Below are positions 1 through 6,387 of a stretch of 12,584 bases of DNA, in pieces. The notes below the pieces were generated by a model. It was not told the DNA's origin and ran no database searches. It worked only from the letters and a program-made list of their open reading frames with translations. Each line of letters starts with the position of its first letter. The stretch's first letter is position 1. The stretch is from an uncultured Oscillospiraceae bacterium (GTDB lineage: Bacteria; Bacillota; Clostridia; Oscillospirales; Ruminococcaceae), in the NCBI GenBank assembly GCA_934232845.1, contig CAKQGD010000048.1, forward strand, positions 1 to 12,584, in the 5' to 3' direction. Position numbers and translations under genes: made by a program.

Positions 1-168
1 GGACGGGGAGGCGGCTACTATGATCGTTTTTTGGAGCATTACAAGGGAAATTCCGTTATTTTTACCTGTGAACGCGCAGTCGTTTCCCGTATTCCGACAC
101 AGCCGCACGACTGCCGTGCAAAATGGATTCTGACGGAAGCGGGACTGCGCAAAGCGGCTGCCCCGTGA
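1..168 (+). CDS. 5-formyltetrahydrofolate cyclo-ligase, C-terminal part (5' end outside window)
   Basis: The last 55 residues of a protein read in frame 1 to a TGA at 166-168. The enzyme (5-FCL, or MTHF synthetase) uses ATP to turn 5-formyl-THF into 5,10-methenyl-THF, returning it to the cytosolic one-carbon folate pool. The visible part holds the family's hallmark glycine-rich segment GRGGGYYDRFL (residues 1-11 of the fragment), part of the ATP/folate site, and the conserved end pattern RIPTQPHD followed about 7 residues later by ILTEAG. These match the family C-terminus in order and spacing, so the natural end is present and only the N-terminal part is missing. The gene runs convergently into trkH with only 6 bases between the two stop codons. 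The family call is firm from the two motifs; upstream context is not visible. Confidence 0.88.
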   Translation, partial: GRGGGYYDRFLEHYKGNSVIFTCERAVVSRIPTQPHDCRAKWILTEAGLRKAAAP

Positions 169-174
169 GGAAAA

Positions 175-1629
175 TCACCGATGTTCCCACGCGCTGCGCG
201 AGAACAGAATCAGAATCGGAAAAATTTCGAGTCTTCCCGCCAGCATGTCCGCGATGAGAACGAGCTTGGAGAATGTGCCGAAGGAAGCATAGCTGCAGGT
301 GGGGCCCACGACTTCAAAGCCCGGCCCGATATTGTTGAAGCAGGCCAGAACCGCCGATAAGTTGGTCGTAATGGAAAAACCGTCCACTGAGATCAGCAGG
401 ACGCTGGCAATGACGATGATGACGTAAGCTGCGAGATAGGCGTTGGTATTGTCCAAAATTTTTTCATCGACGACCTGACCGCCGCTGCGCACGACTTCCA
501 CGCGGTTGGGGTGCAGAATACGGCGGATGTTGCGGCGCAGCCCCTTGAAGAGAAGCAGTGCGCGGCCGCATTTCAGGCCGCCGCCGGTACTGCCCGCGCA
601 GGCGCCGATGATCATCAGGCAGAGAAGTATCGTTTTTGAAAAAGTGGGCCAGAGGTCGAAATCCGTCGTTGCAAAGCCGGTAGTGGTCATGATGCTGGAT
701 ACCTGAAACGCCGCGTGATGCAGGGCCTCGCCCGCGGAGGAATACATTCCCCGCACATCGAAAGCGATCAGCAGCATCGAACAGGCGGCGACGCCGAGAT
801 AGAGCCGCAGTTCTTCATTTTTCCAAACGGAGCGAAGCTGCCGCATCAGGAGAAGATAATAACAGGTGAAGTTTATCCCGAACAGCAGCATAAAAACCGT
901 GCATACGTTCTGCAGATAGGGGCTGTAGCCGGCCATGCTGTCGTTTCGGATGCCGAAGCCGCCCGTGCCCGCCGTGCCGAACGCGGTGCAGACCGCGTCA
1001 AAGAGGGACATATTGCCCAGAAGAAGAAATACGATGTTTACGATGGTGAGCAGAATATAGATCAGATAGAGAATCATGGCGGTCTGCTTCATGCGGGGAA
1101 CAAGCTTGCCGACGTCGGGGCCGGGGCTTTCCGCGCGGAGCAGGTGCATGGTGTAGCCGCCCTGACGGCCTCCGGCGGGAACGATCGCGAGCAGAAAGAC
1201 CAGAACACCCATGCCGCCCAGCCAATGGCTGAAACTGCGCCAGTACAAAATACCGTGTGAGAGGCTCTCGACATTTGTCAGAATAGAAGCGCCGGTGGTC
1301 GTAAAGCCAGACACCATCTCAAAAAAGGCATCGACAAAATTGGGGATCTCACCGGAAAAATAAAACGGCAGACAGCCGAGCAGACTGAGCGCGATCCAGC
1401 TGATGCCGACGCAGGCCAGCCCCTCCTTGGCGTAAAAGCCGCTGCCCGCGCCCCTGCAGAGCAAAGAAAGGACGCCCACGATGAAAAGAAGCACAAGCAG
1501 ACTCAGCAAAAAGCCGTGAACGGCGGCCTCCTCCCGCAGGGAGAGGCTGATAAACAAAGCGGGGAGCATGAAAAGCGCTTCCACCGCAAGAATCTGGGCG
1601 ATGAAACGGCCCATCATTTTGTAATTCAC
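175..1629 (-). CDS. trkH: TrkH-type potassium uptake channel subunit
   Basis: Integral membrane K+ (possibly Na+-coupled) translocating subunit of a Trk/Ktr system, gated by the cytosolic ring protein TrkA encoded just upstream. Four pore-loop filter segments are visible in the 484-residue product: TTTGA (110-114), TAGTG (219-223), TTTGF (315-319) and NIGPG (433-437), each between hydrophobic spans. A glycine-rich intramembrane gate loop with a lysine, GSTGGGLK, lies near 346-353. Length is normal. Start choice: the frame is open to a TTG at 1650, but nothing like a Shine-Dalgarno precedes it. GTG at 1627-1629 has ATGGAGAG at 1636-1643 with a 6-base spacer and gives an N-terminus MNYKMMGRF typical of clostridial TrkH, so I prefer it. 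The trkA stop (1643-1645) is 13 bases upstream, inside or next to this ribosome binding site, implying translational coupling. No terminator is visible after the stop. Confidence 0.96.
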   Translation of the reverse strand: MNYKMMGRFIAQILAVEALFMLPALFISLSLREEAAVHGFLLSLLVLLFIVGVLSLLCRGAGSGFYAKEGLACVGISWIALSLLGCLPFYFSGEIPNFVDAFFEMVSGFTTTGASILTNVESLSHGILYWRSFSHWLGGMGVLVFLLAIVPAGGRQGGYTMHLLRAESPGPDVGKLVPRMKQTAMILYLIYILLTIVNIVFLLLGNMSLFDAVCTAFGTAGTGGFGIRNDSMAGYSPYLQNVCTVFMLLFGINFTCYYLLLMRQLRSVWKNEELRLYLGVAACSMLLIAFDVRGMYSSAGEALHHAAFQVSSIMTTTGFATTDFDLWPTFSKTILLCLMIIGACAGSTGGGLKCGRALLLFKGLRRNIRRILHPNRVEVVRSGGQVVDEKILDNTNAYLAAYVIIVIASVLLISVDGFSITTNLSAVLACFNNIGPGFEVVGPTCSYASFGTFSKLVLIADMLAGRLEIFPILILFSRSAWEHR

Positions 1630-1642
1630 AGACGTCTCTCCA

Positions 1643-3001
1643 TCATTCAAAAATATCGTTGAGCTGGTGCAGAATTTCCTCGCGGCTTGAAATGATGATC
1701 AGCGTGTCTCCCTGCACAAAGGAGGAATCGCCGTTCGGAATCTCGGTCTTTGCGCCGTGGGTGATGCAGGCCACCAGCACATTCTTCCGCAGACGCAGGT
1801 TTTTGAGAGGCTCGCCGCAGTGCAGCGTTGTTTCGTCCACAAGAAATTCGACGGCCTCGGCTTTTCCGTCCGCAATGGAGTGCACGGCGACGGCGGCGCC
1901 GGTCTGATTCTGCATGGCGCGCACATAGCGTACGATTGTGTTGCAGCACAGCTCCTTCGGGCAGACGACGCTGCCCAGCGGCAGCGTGCCGAGAATGCCG
2001 TCTGTCTCCACATGGCCAAGCTTGGTGATGATCTGCCCGACGCCCTGGCTGCTGCCGTACAGTGAAATAATCATATTCATTTCGTCGAGACCCGTAAGCG
2101 TCGCGAGCGCGTCGCATTCGCCGACTCCCTCGCTTTCAAGCAGGGCGCGGCTGCTCGCGTCGCCGTGGATGATGGCTGCCGACGGCAAAAGAGAGGCCAG
2201 CTTGACGCAGCGGTCATAATCCTGCTCGATGATCTGTACGGCCATCCCGCTTTTCTGCAGGCGCTGCGCGAGATAATAGCTGATGCGGCCGCCGCCGCAG
2301 AGCATGACGCGCTTGACCTTGCGGGTGATGATGCCGAGATTCTTGAGCAGTACGGTGAGGGTATTTGTGGGGGCGGTGACAAAGATGCGGTCGCCTGCGC
2401 GCAGAACAAAGCCGCCGCCCGGCATGACTGCGGCGGAGCCGCGCAGAACCGTGCAGACAAGAACCTTGCATTTCACGATTTCGTTGAGCTGGCTGAGCGG
2501 AACGTTGCACAGCTTGCTTTTTTCGTCGATGCGAAGTTCGACGATTTCCACGCGGCCTTTTGCAAAGGTATCGCGCTTTAAAAATCCGGGAAATTTCAGC
2601 AGCCGCTCGATCTCGGTTGCAGCCTGTTTTTCCGGGTTGACCGCCATGGAAAGCGCAAACAGCCCCCGCATGTCATAGATCTGGTCTATGTAGTCGGGGT
2701 TTCGGATGCGGGCAATCGTGTGAAGCCGCGGATTGACGCCGTGCGCCGTCATACAGCACAGCAGGTTGACTTCGTCGGCGCTGGTGACCGCGATCAGAAG
2801 ATCGGCATCCTGTGCGCCGGCCTGCAGCAGCACAGAACGGGAGGCGCAGTTGCCCTGCAGAGCCATGACGTCGTACTGTTCGACGCTGGCTTCGAGCACC
2901 TTTGGATTGGAATCGATCAGCGTGAGATCGTAGCCCTCCGCGGAAAGCTGTCTCGTCAGAGAGGCGCCGACCTTTCCGTCGCCTGCGATCAGGATTTTCA
3001 C
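1643..3001 (-). CDS. trkA: TrkA, cytosolic NAD-binding gating subunit of Trk potassium uptake
   Basis: Peripheral regulatory subunit that forms a ring under TrkH and couples nucleotide binding to channel opening. The 452 residues show the tandem RCK layout of full-length TrkA: Rossmann domain 1 (about 1-125) with GDGKVG at 7-12 and the ribose-binding acidic residue D30; RCK_C 1 (about 148-225); Rossmann domain 2 (about 229-350) with GGGRIS at 236-241 and E259; RCK_C 2 (about 372-452). The second glycine motif ends in Ser instead of Gly, so this half may bind nucleotide differently; such degeneracy is common in the second half of TrkA. The start is GTG with AAGGAGG at 3008-3014 and a 6-base spacer. 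It is the first gene of the trkA-trkH operon, with a promoter at 3065-3093. RCK_C domains of related proteins bind c-di-AMP; nothing here proves that for this one. Confidence 0.96.
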   Translation of the reverse strand: MKILIAGDGKVGASLTRQLSAEGYDLTLIDSNPKVLEASVEQYDVMALQGNCASRSVLLQAGAQDADLLIAVTSADEVNLLCCMTAHGVNPRLHTIARIRNPDYIDQIYDMRGLFALSMAVNPEKQAATEIERLLKFPGFLKRDTFAKGRVEIVELRIDEKSKLCNVPLSQLNEIVKCKVLVCTVLRGSAAVMPGGGFVLRAGDRIFVTAPTNTLTVLLKNLGIITRKVKRVMLCGGGRISYYLAQRLQKSGMAVQIIEQDYDRCVKLASLLPSAAIIHGDASSRALLESEGVGECDALATLTGLDEMNMIISLYGSSQGVGQIITKLGHVETDGILGTLPLGSVVCPKELCCNTIVRYVRAMQNQTGAAVAVHSIADGKAEAVEFLVDETTLHCGEPLKNLRLRKNVLVACITHGAKTEIPNGDSSFVQGDTLIIISSREEILHQLNDIFE

Positions 3002-3023
3002 GGGAATCCTCCTTCTTTAAAAG

Positions 3024-3043
3024 CCGGGCGGCAAGACCGCCGG
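3024..3043 (-). promoter_or_regulatory. GC-rich leader hairpin before the trkA ribosome binding site
   Basis: In the trkA mRNA leader, GGCGG and CCGCC (plus-strand 3027-3031 and 3037-3041) pair around a 5-base loop, and a CC/GG pair extends the stem past one bulged base. On the transcribed strand the stem is followed by CTTTT and then, 9 bases after the stem, by AAGGAGG (3008-3014). Four T's are too few for a confident terminator. It may stabilise the mRNA, tune translation or act as a weak attenuator. The whole leader is only about 57 bases, too short for a ydaO/kimA-type c-di-AMP riboswitch. Confidence 0.4.
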
Positions 3044-3064
3044 ACAATCCGTACAATCACGTTC

Positions 3065-3093
3065 ATTATACGGCATGAGAAGCGCCGCGGCAA
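3065..3093 (-). promoter_or_regulatory. Promoter of the trkA-trkH operon (sigma-A type)
   Basis: On the minus strand, -35 TTGCCG (plus 3088-3093) and a perfect -10 TATAAT (plus 3065-3070) are separated by exactly 17 bases. Transcription would start near 3058, leaving a leader of about 57 bases before the GTG start of trkA. It lies downstream of the rpmB terminator, so trkAH appears to be transcribed independently of rpmB. Inferred from consensus only. Confidence 0.75.
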
Positions 3094-3097
3094 GTGC

Positions 3098-3140
3098 AAA
3101 GTATATTTTTGCGGCTTTGCCGGGGAGAAAAATATACTTT
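3098..3140. repeat. Perfect 13-bp AT-rich inverted repeat upstream of the trkA promoter
   Basis: AAAGTATATTTTT at 3098-3110 is exactly complementary in reverse to AAAAATATACTTT at 3128-3140. The 17-base spacer contains a smaller hairpin, CGGC-TTT-GCCG (3112-3122). The near arm begins 5 bases upstream of the trkA -35 box, where an activator, repressor or RNA polymerase UP-element contact would sit. It is not followed by a GC stem plus T-run, so it is not a standard terminator. Candidate operator or UP element for potassium uptake; the binding factor is unknown. Confidence 0.55.
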
Positions 3141-3165
3141 ACGGATAGCCTTTTGCGGCAAATAC

Positions 3166-3204
3166 AAAAAAACACAGTGTCTGCGAAAAACGCAGACACT
3201 GTGT
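3166..3204 (-). terminator. Rho-independent terminator of rpmB
   Basis: A perfect 14-bp stem: ACACAGTGTCTGCG (3172-3185) and CGCAGACACTGTGT (3191-3204) around a five-base loop. On the minus strand the stem runs straight into seven T's (plus-strand A's 3166-3172, the innermost overlapping the stem base), the classical layout for ending minus-strand transcripts. It lies about 60 bases past the rpmB stop and before the trkA promoter. On the plus strand only CTTTTGTT follows, so activity in that direction would be weaker. Confidence 0.88.
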
Positions 3205-3222
3205 CTTTTGTTGCATCGGATT

Positions 3223-3265
3223 CTTTTCCCAAAGGAAAAGCGCCGGCCGTCTTTTTTAATACGGC
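3223..3265 (-). other. rpmB 3' untranslated region with two short hairpins
   Basis: Between the rpmB stop and its terminator, two small inverted repeats occur: GCCGT/ACGGC (3246-3250 and 3261-3265, 10-base loop) and CTTTTCC/GGAAAAG (3223-3229 and 3234-3240, 4-base loop). They may only shape the 3' end of the rpmB message. No reading frame with a ribosome binding site is apparent here. Confidence 0.3.
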
Positions 3266-3266
3266 G

Positions 3267-3455
3267 TCAGATCGCTCTGGTAACCTTGCCCGAGCGCAAG
3301 CAACGGGTGCAGGCGTAAATGTGACAAGGTTTTCCGTTGACGAGGGCCTTGACACGCTTTACGTTGGGCTTCCAGGCTCTGTTGGATCTCCTGTGCGAGT
3401 GGGAAACCTTAATTCCGAAGGTAACGCCCTTTCCGCAGATATCGCATTTTGCCAT
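3267..3455 (-). CDS. rpmB: 50S ribosomal protein L28
   Basis: Small basic protein of the large ribosomal subunit, 62 residues, full length for the bacterial family. It begins MAKCDICGKG and carries two Cys-x2-Cys pairs, CDIC (residues 4-7) and CTRC near residues 49-52, so it is the zinc-binding (C+) form rather than a zinc-free paralogue. The conserved basic block SHSHRRSNRAWKPN follows the first pair. The ATG at 3453-3455 is preceded by AAAGGAGGTG (3463-3472) with a 7-base spacer, a near-perfect Shine-Dalgarno expected for a highly expressed ribosomal gene. It is transcribed alone: a promoter at 3500-3528 and a strong terminator at 3166-3204 bracket it. Confidence 0.98.
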   Translation of the reverse strand: MAKCDICGKGVTFGIKVSHSHRRSNRAWKPNVKRVKALVNGKPCHIYACTRCLRSGKVTRAI

Positions 3456-3499
3456 CAGTCTGCACCTCCTTTACATGCTCAATATAGGATAACAGTGAT

Positions 3500-3528
3500 A
3501 GTTTAGCAGACCCGGACAAAAAAAGCAA
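3500..3528 (-). promoter_or_regulatory. Probable rpmB promoter
   Basis: On the minus strand TTGCTT (plus 3523-3528) and TAAACT (plus 3500-3505) are 17 bases apart, which puts the transcript start about 37 bases before the rpmB ATG. The -10 box matches consensus at four of six positions. TTGTCC just downstream is an alternative -35 with a different -10, so exact placement is uncertain. Confidence 0.5.
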
Positions 3529-3548
3529 GCTGTTTTTCAAAAAAAGGA

Positions 3549-3580
3549 CGAGGAAAGTTCAAAAAGAAATTACATCCTCG
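3549..3580. repeat. Inverted repeat between the divergent rpmB and protease-operon promoters
   Basis: CGAGGA (3549-3554) and TCCTCG (3575-3580) are exact reverse complements separated by 20 AT-rich bases. They lie between the -35 boxes of the two divergent promoters (3528 and 3593). Arms of 6 bp can arise by chance, so this is only a possible operator. Confidence 0.25.
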
Positions 3581-3592
3581 CAGGGCAGTTTA

Positions 3593-3621
3593 TTGCTTTT
3601 TGACCGATTCTTTTGTATAAT
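3593..3621 (+). promoter_or_regulatory. Promoter of the M50 protease-scpAB operon (sigma-A type)
   Basis: TTGCTT (3593-3598) and a perfect TATAAT (3616-3621) are 17 bases apart. The start of transcription would be near 3628, giving a leader of about 120 bases. It is divergent to the rpmB promoter, with about 64 bases between the two -35 boxes. Six co-oriented genes follow the first one with no plus-strand terminator visible before 9006, so it may drive everything to the pseudouridine synthase. Confidence 0.75.
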
Positions 3622-3655
3622 ATACAAATACGCTGCCGCTGTCCGGCGAGACTTT

Positions 3656-3721
3656 CCGCCTGCCGGCGGCTAAGAAAATAAAAATCCGCGGTGCAAAAAG
3701 TGCCGCGCCGCAAATCGGATT
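3656..3721 (+). promoter_or_regulatory. Structured 5' leader of the M50 protease-scpAB operon
   Basis: The roughly 120-base leader contains a 5-bp hairpin CCGCC/GGCGG with a TGCC loop (3656-3669), then an 8-bp stem with two G-U pairs, CGCGGTGC/GTGCCGCG, around AAAAA (3687-3707). The second is enclosed by a possible outer stem AATCCG/CGGATT (3683-3688 and 3716-3721; the last base of its left arm competes with the inner stem). No T-run follows. I do not recognise a known riboswitch or leader family, and it may be simple mRNA structure. Confidence 0.3.
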
Positions 3722-3746
3722 AAAATATGATAAGGAGGAATCCGCA

Positions 3747-4406
3747 TTGCTCAATCTATCGCTGACGACGCTTGTGGCCCGCGGTATCGTACTGCTGACG
3801 GCGCTCCCCATACATGAGGCGGCCCATGCATGGACCGCGGAAAAAATGGGCGATTCAACGGCACGCTATAACCACCGTCTGACGCTTAATCCACTGGATC
3901 ATGTCGATCCGATCGGCGCGGTGATGATTCTGCTGTTCGGCGTCGGCTTTGCAAAGCCCGTGCCGGTCAACTCGGCCGCGTTTCGGGACAGAAAAAAGGG
4001 AATGCTCTTCGTAAGCCTTGCGGGACCGCTTTCCAACGTCGTTTTGGCATGGGCGTCGCTGATTCTGTACAAACTGTTGATCGTGGTTGCCCACACGACG
4101 GGGCTGCAGCTTGCTGTGGGGGCCGACCGGCTTTTCTCGATTATGGTGTCGACCAATCTCGGGCTCGCGGTGTTTAACCTGCTGCCGATTCCGCCGCTTG
4201 ACGGCTGGCATGCGATTATGCCGTTTCTGCCCTATGAGACGACGTGGAAAATTCAGCAGTACGAGCATTATATTGTGTGGGGCGTACTGGCGCTGCTGTG
4301 GCTGGGCGCGTTTGACCGCATTGTCGGCGTGCTGGTGAGCCTACTGTACGTTGTCGTCGACTCCGCGACGTTTTTCATGGACTTTTTGATCCGGGCGGTG
4401 GCCTGA
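3747..4406 (+). CDS. Site-2-protease family (M50) membrane zinc metalloprotease, YwhC-like
   Basis: Polytopic membrane protein of 219 residues in the compact M50 group. HEAAH at residues 23-27 supplies two zinc-ligand histidines and the catalytic glutamate inside the first membrane span. NLLPIPPLDG at 144-153 supplies the third ligand (D152). The conserved AGPLSN (92-97) and the segment GFAKPVPVN (67-75) also match the family. Homologues cut substrates within or next to the membrane; the substrate here is unknown. The start is TTG (3747-3749), chosen because AGGAGG at 3733-3738 sits 8 bases upstream and the protein then starts 22 residues before HExxH as in relatives. Its stop overlaps the scpA start (TGATG), so it is translationally coupled to scpA, an arrangement known in Firmicutes. 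Confidence 0.92.
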   Translation: MLNLSLTTLVARGIVLLTALPIHEAAHAWTAEKMGDSTARYNHRLTLNPLDHVDPIGAVMILLFGVGFAKPVPVNSAAFRDRKKGMLFVSLAGPLSNVVLAWASLILYKLLIVVAHTTGLQLAVGADRLFSIMVSTNLGLAVFNLLPIPPLDGWHAIMPFLPYETTWKIQQYEHYIVWGVLALLWLGAFDRIVGVLVSLLYVVVDSATFFMDFLIRAVA

Positions 4407-5140
4407 TGGAGGAACTTTCCTTTCGCTTGTCCGATTTCGAAGGGCCCCTCGATCTGCTGCTTCATCTGATTGCGAAGCACAAGCTCAGCATTCTCGACAT
4501 CGAGATTTCCGAACTGCTGCGGCAGTATCTGCTTTTTATCGAGAACCGAGCCGACGCGGATCTGGAGGTCCGCTCCGAATTTTTAGAGATGGCAGCCCGC
4601 CTTGTGCATATCAAGACGGTGATGCTGCTGCCGAAGCACGAGGAGGAAGCCGAGGATCTGCGCACCCAGCTGACGGGAGAACTGATGGAATACCGCCTTT
4701 GCCGTCTGGCGGCGGAGGATCTCGGCCGCCGGGCTGCCGCACACCGCGTGTATGTGCGCCGCCCCGCCGAGGTAGAGGCCGATATGACCTACCGGCTGAC
4801 GCATCCGGCTGCGGTGCTGCTTCGGGCGGGAGAACTCTCCACAGGCAGACTGCGCCGCCGGCTGCCTCCGAGTGAGAAGGCTTTTTCCGGCATTGTGCGC
4901 CGGCGAGTGGTGTCGGTTTCGTCGCGGATCATCCATCTGCTGCGCAGAATGTACCGCGGCGGCACCATTGCCTTCGACGAGGTATTCGCGGATCAAAACG
5001 ACCGCAGCGAACTGGTCGCGACGTTTTTGGCGCTGCTGGAGCTGATGAAGGCCGGACGCGTCACGGTTTCGGATAACGGAGACAGGGTGACGTTCGGACG
5101 CGGCCAGAAAACAAAAAGAAGGGAGGAGGCGCGCGTATGA
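4406..5140 (+). CDS. scpA: Segregation and condensation protein A
   Basis: Kleisin subunit of the SMC-ScpA-ScpB complex that folds and segregates the chromosome. The 244-residue product opens with the signature FEGPLDLLLHLI (residues 11-22), part of the helical N-terminal domain that contacts the SMC neck. The middle is charged (about 85-160). The C-terminal winged helix (about 170-235, with the pattern RSELVATFLALLELMK) would bind the SMC head. The tail is basic (KTKRREEARV). The ATG overlaps the preceding stop by one base and only a weak GGGCGG-like site precedes it, so coupling probably drives initiation. The 3' end overlaps scpB by four bases (ATGA). Length and gene pair are typical. Confidence 0.97.
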   Translation: MEELSFRLSDFEGPLDLLLHLIAKHKLSILDIEISELLRQYLLFIENRADADLEVRSEFLEMAARLVHIKTVMLLPKHEEEAEDLRTQLTGELMEYRLCRLAAEDLGRRAAAHRVYVRRPAEVEADMTYRLTHPAAVLLRAGELSTGRLRRRLPPSEKAFSGIVRRRVVSVSSRIIHLLRRMYRGGTIAFDEVFADQNDRSELVATFLALLELMKAGRVTVSDNGDRVTFGRGQKTKRREEARV

Positions 5141-5706
5141 CGGCTTCTCATATAGAAAAGACACTGCTTGCGGCGTTGTTTGCGGCGGGAGACGCCGTTG
5201 CGCCGGAGCGTATCGCCGCGGCTCTGGAGACGGAACCGGACGAGATACGCCGCCTGCTCGAACATCTGCGCAGTACGCTCGACGAAGAGGAAAGCCCCCT
5301 GCAGATCCTCAGTCTTGCGGGACAGTACCAGCTGGCCACGCGGGAGGAATATACCCCCGCCATCCGCCGGGTGCTGGCCGAGCGGCGCAGCGTGCCGCTT
5401 TCACCCGCCGCCCTTGAGGTGCTGGCGGCGGTTGCCTACAATCAGCCCGTGACGCGTGCCTACGTCGAGCAGGTACGCGGCGTCGATTCGAGCGGGACGA
5501 TTGCCTCTCTGGTGGAGAAAGGCCTCTTGGAGGAGGCGGGCCGTCTCGAACTGCCGGGCCGCCCCATCGCCTACCGGACGACGCCGGTGTTTCTGCGCAC
5601 CTTCGGGCTTTCCTCGCTCGACGAGCTGCCCATGACCGCCGAGGAAGAGCCTGTGCCCGGCAATGAGGACGACGTACTTGAGGGACAGGTTACCTTTGAC
5701 GGATAA
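5137..5706 (+). CDS. scpB: Segregation and condensation protein B
   Basis: Partner of ScpA; a dimer with two winged-helix domains binds the middle of the kleisin and regulates the SMC ring. The 189-residue protein has wHTH 1 at about 5-80 and wHTH 2 at about 86-165, the latter with the family segment LEVLAAVAYNQPVTRAYVEQ and the pattern GRPIAYRTTPVFLRTFGL near 146-163. An acidic tail follows. ATG at 5137-5139 has GGGAGGAGG (5121-5129) 7 bases upstream, inside the end of scpA, and overlaps the scpA stop by four bases. Nothing unusual in length or motifs. Confidence 0.97.
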   Translation: MTASHIEKTLLAALFAAGDAVAPERIAAALETEPDEIRRLLEHLRSTLDEEESPLQILSLAGQYQLATREEYTPAIRRVLAERRSVPLSPAALEVLAAVAYNQPVTRAYVEQVRGVDSSGTIASLVEKGLLEEAGRLELPGRPIAYRTTPVFLRTFGLSSLDELPMTAEEEPVPGNEDDVLEGQVTFDG

Positions 5707-5718
5707 GGCGGTGCGCGT

Positions 5719-6387
5719 ATGAAGATTTTTCTGACGGTGCTGCTGGGGATTTTCCTGCTGCTGTTTTTGGCGCTGTGCATTCCCGCAGGGGTGTCTTTTT
5801 CCTATCAAAAAGGGAAGGCATCCGCCGTCCTTCGCTGGGCTTTTTTGGAAAAAAGGCTTCTTCCTTCTGAGAAGAGGGAGGAAGGGGACGAGAAAAATCC
5901 GGCTCCGGAAAAATTTTTGGCCCGAAAGAAAAAGACGGACGGCGCCGAAAAAGAAGAGAAGGGCGTTTCAAAAGAAATGCTTCTTTCCCTTGCAAAAGAC
6001 GCTCTGCCCCGCTGTACTGCTCCGGTACGAAAACTGCTGCACCGCACGACGATCGCCGCGTTTCGCCTGTCCATGGTGATCTGCGGCCGCGACGCCGCCG
6101 AGACGGCGCTTCGCTACGGGCAGACCTGTACCGCCGTTTATTCCGCAATTGCCGTGCTGGGGCAAGTGTTTACGCTCAAGCCCGAGCGCATTGATTTATA
6201 TCCCGGCTTTGCCGTGGAGGAGGGGGACATAGATCTCTCCGCCGAAATTCGTCTGACTCCGCTGGCGGTGCTTGCCGCCGGCTTGAACTTGGGCGTGATC
6301 GCTCTTGGCACGCTGCTGCGCGCAAGAAAAAAAGCGCCCCGCAAGGAAAGGAAGGCTATCCATGGAAAACAACCATCCCATCAGTGA
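5719..6387 (+). CDS. DUF2953 domain membrane protein (YtfI-like)
   Basis: Function unknown. A 222-residue protein with one N-terminal membrane segment (about 3-24), a strongly charged Lys/Glu-rich linker (about 44-88) and the DUF2953 core (about 100-200), recognisable from VICGRDAAETALRYGQ (120-135), LKPERIDLYPGF and a final Ala/Leu-rich segment, then a basic tail (202-213). It starts 12 bases after scpB with a modest AAGGCGG site (5705-5711). Its end overlaps the gerW start by 26 bases. The DUF2953-GerW/YtfJ pairing is conserved in spore-forming Firmicutes, so a shared role in spore envelope or germination is a reasonable inference, not shown here. The linker-coding stretch (about 5840-6000) is purine-rich compared with its neighbours. 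Confidence 0.82.
   Translation: MKIFLTVLLGIFLLLFLALCIPAGVSFSYQKGKASAVLRWAFLEKRLLPSEKREEGDEKNPAPEKFLARKKKTDGAEKEEKGVSKEMLLSLAKDALPRCTAPVRKLLHRTTIAAFRLSMVICGRDAAETALRYGQTCTAVYSAIAVLGQVFTLKPERIDLYPGFAVEEGDIDLSAEIRLTPLAVLAAGLNLGVIALGTLLRARKKAPRKERKAIHGKQPSHQ

Noticed and set aside
715..1260. Plus-strand open frame inside trkH
   Set aside because: trkH on the other strand has all four filter segments intact; the plus frame has no recognisable domain.
3075..3506. Plus-strand open frame across the trkA-rpmB intergenic region and rpmB
   Set aside because: Runs through the rpmB terminator and antisense to L28; no convincing ribosome binding site or family.
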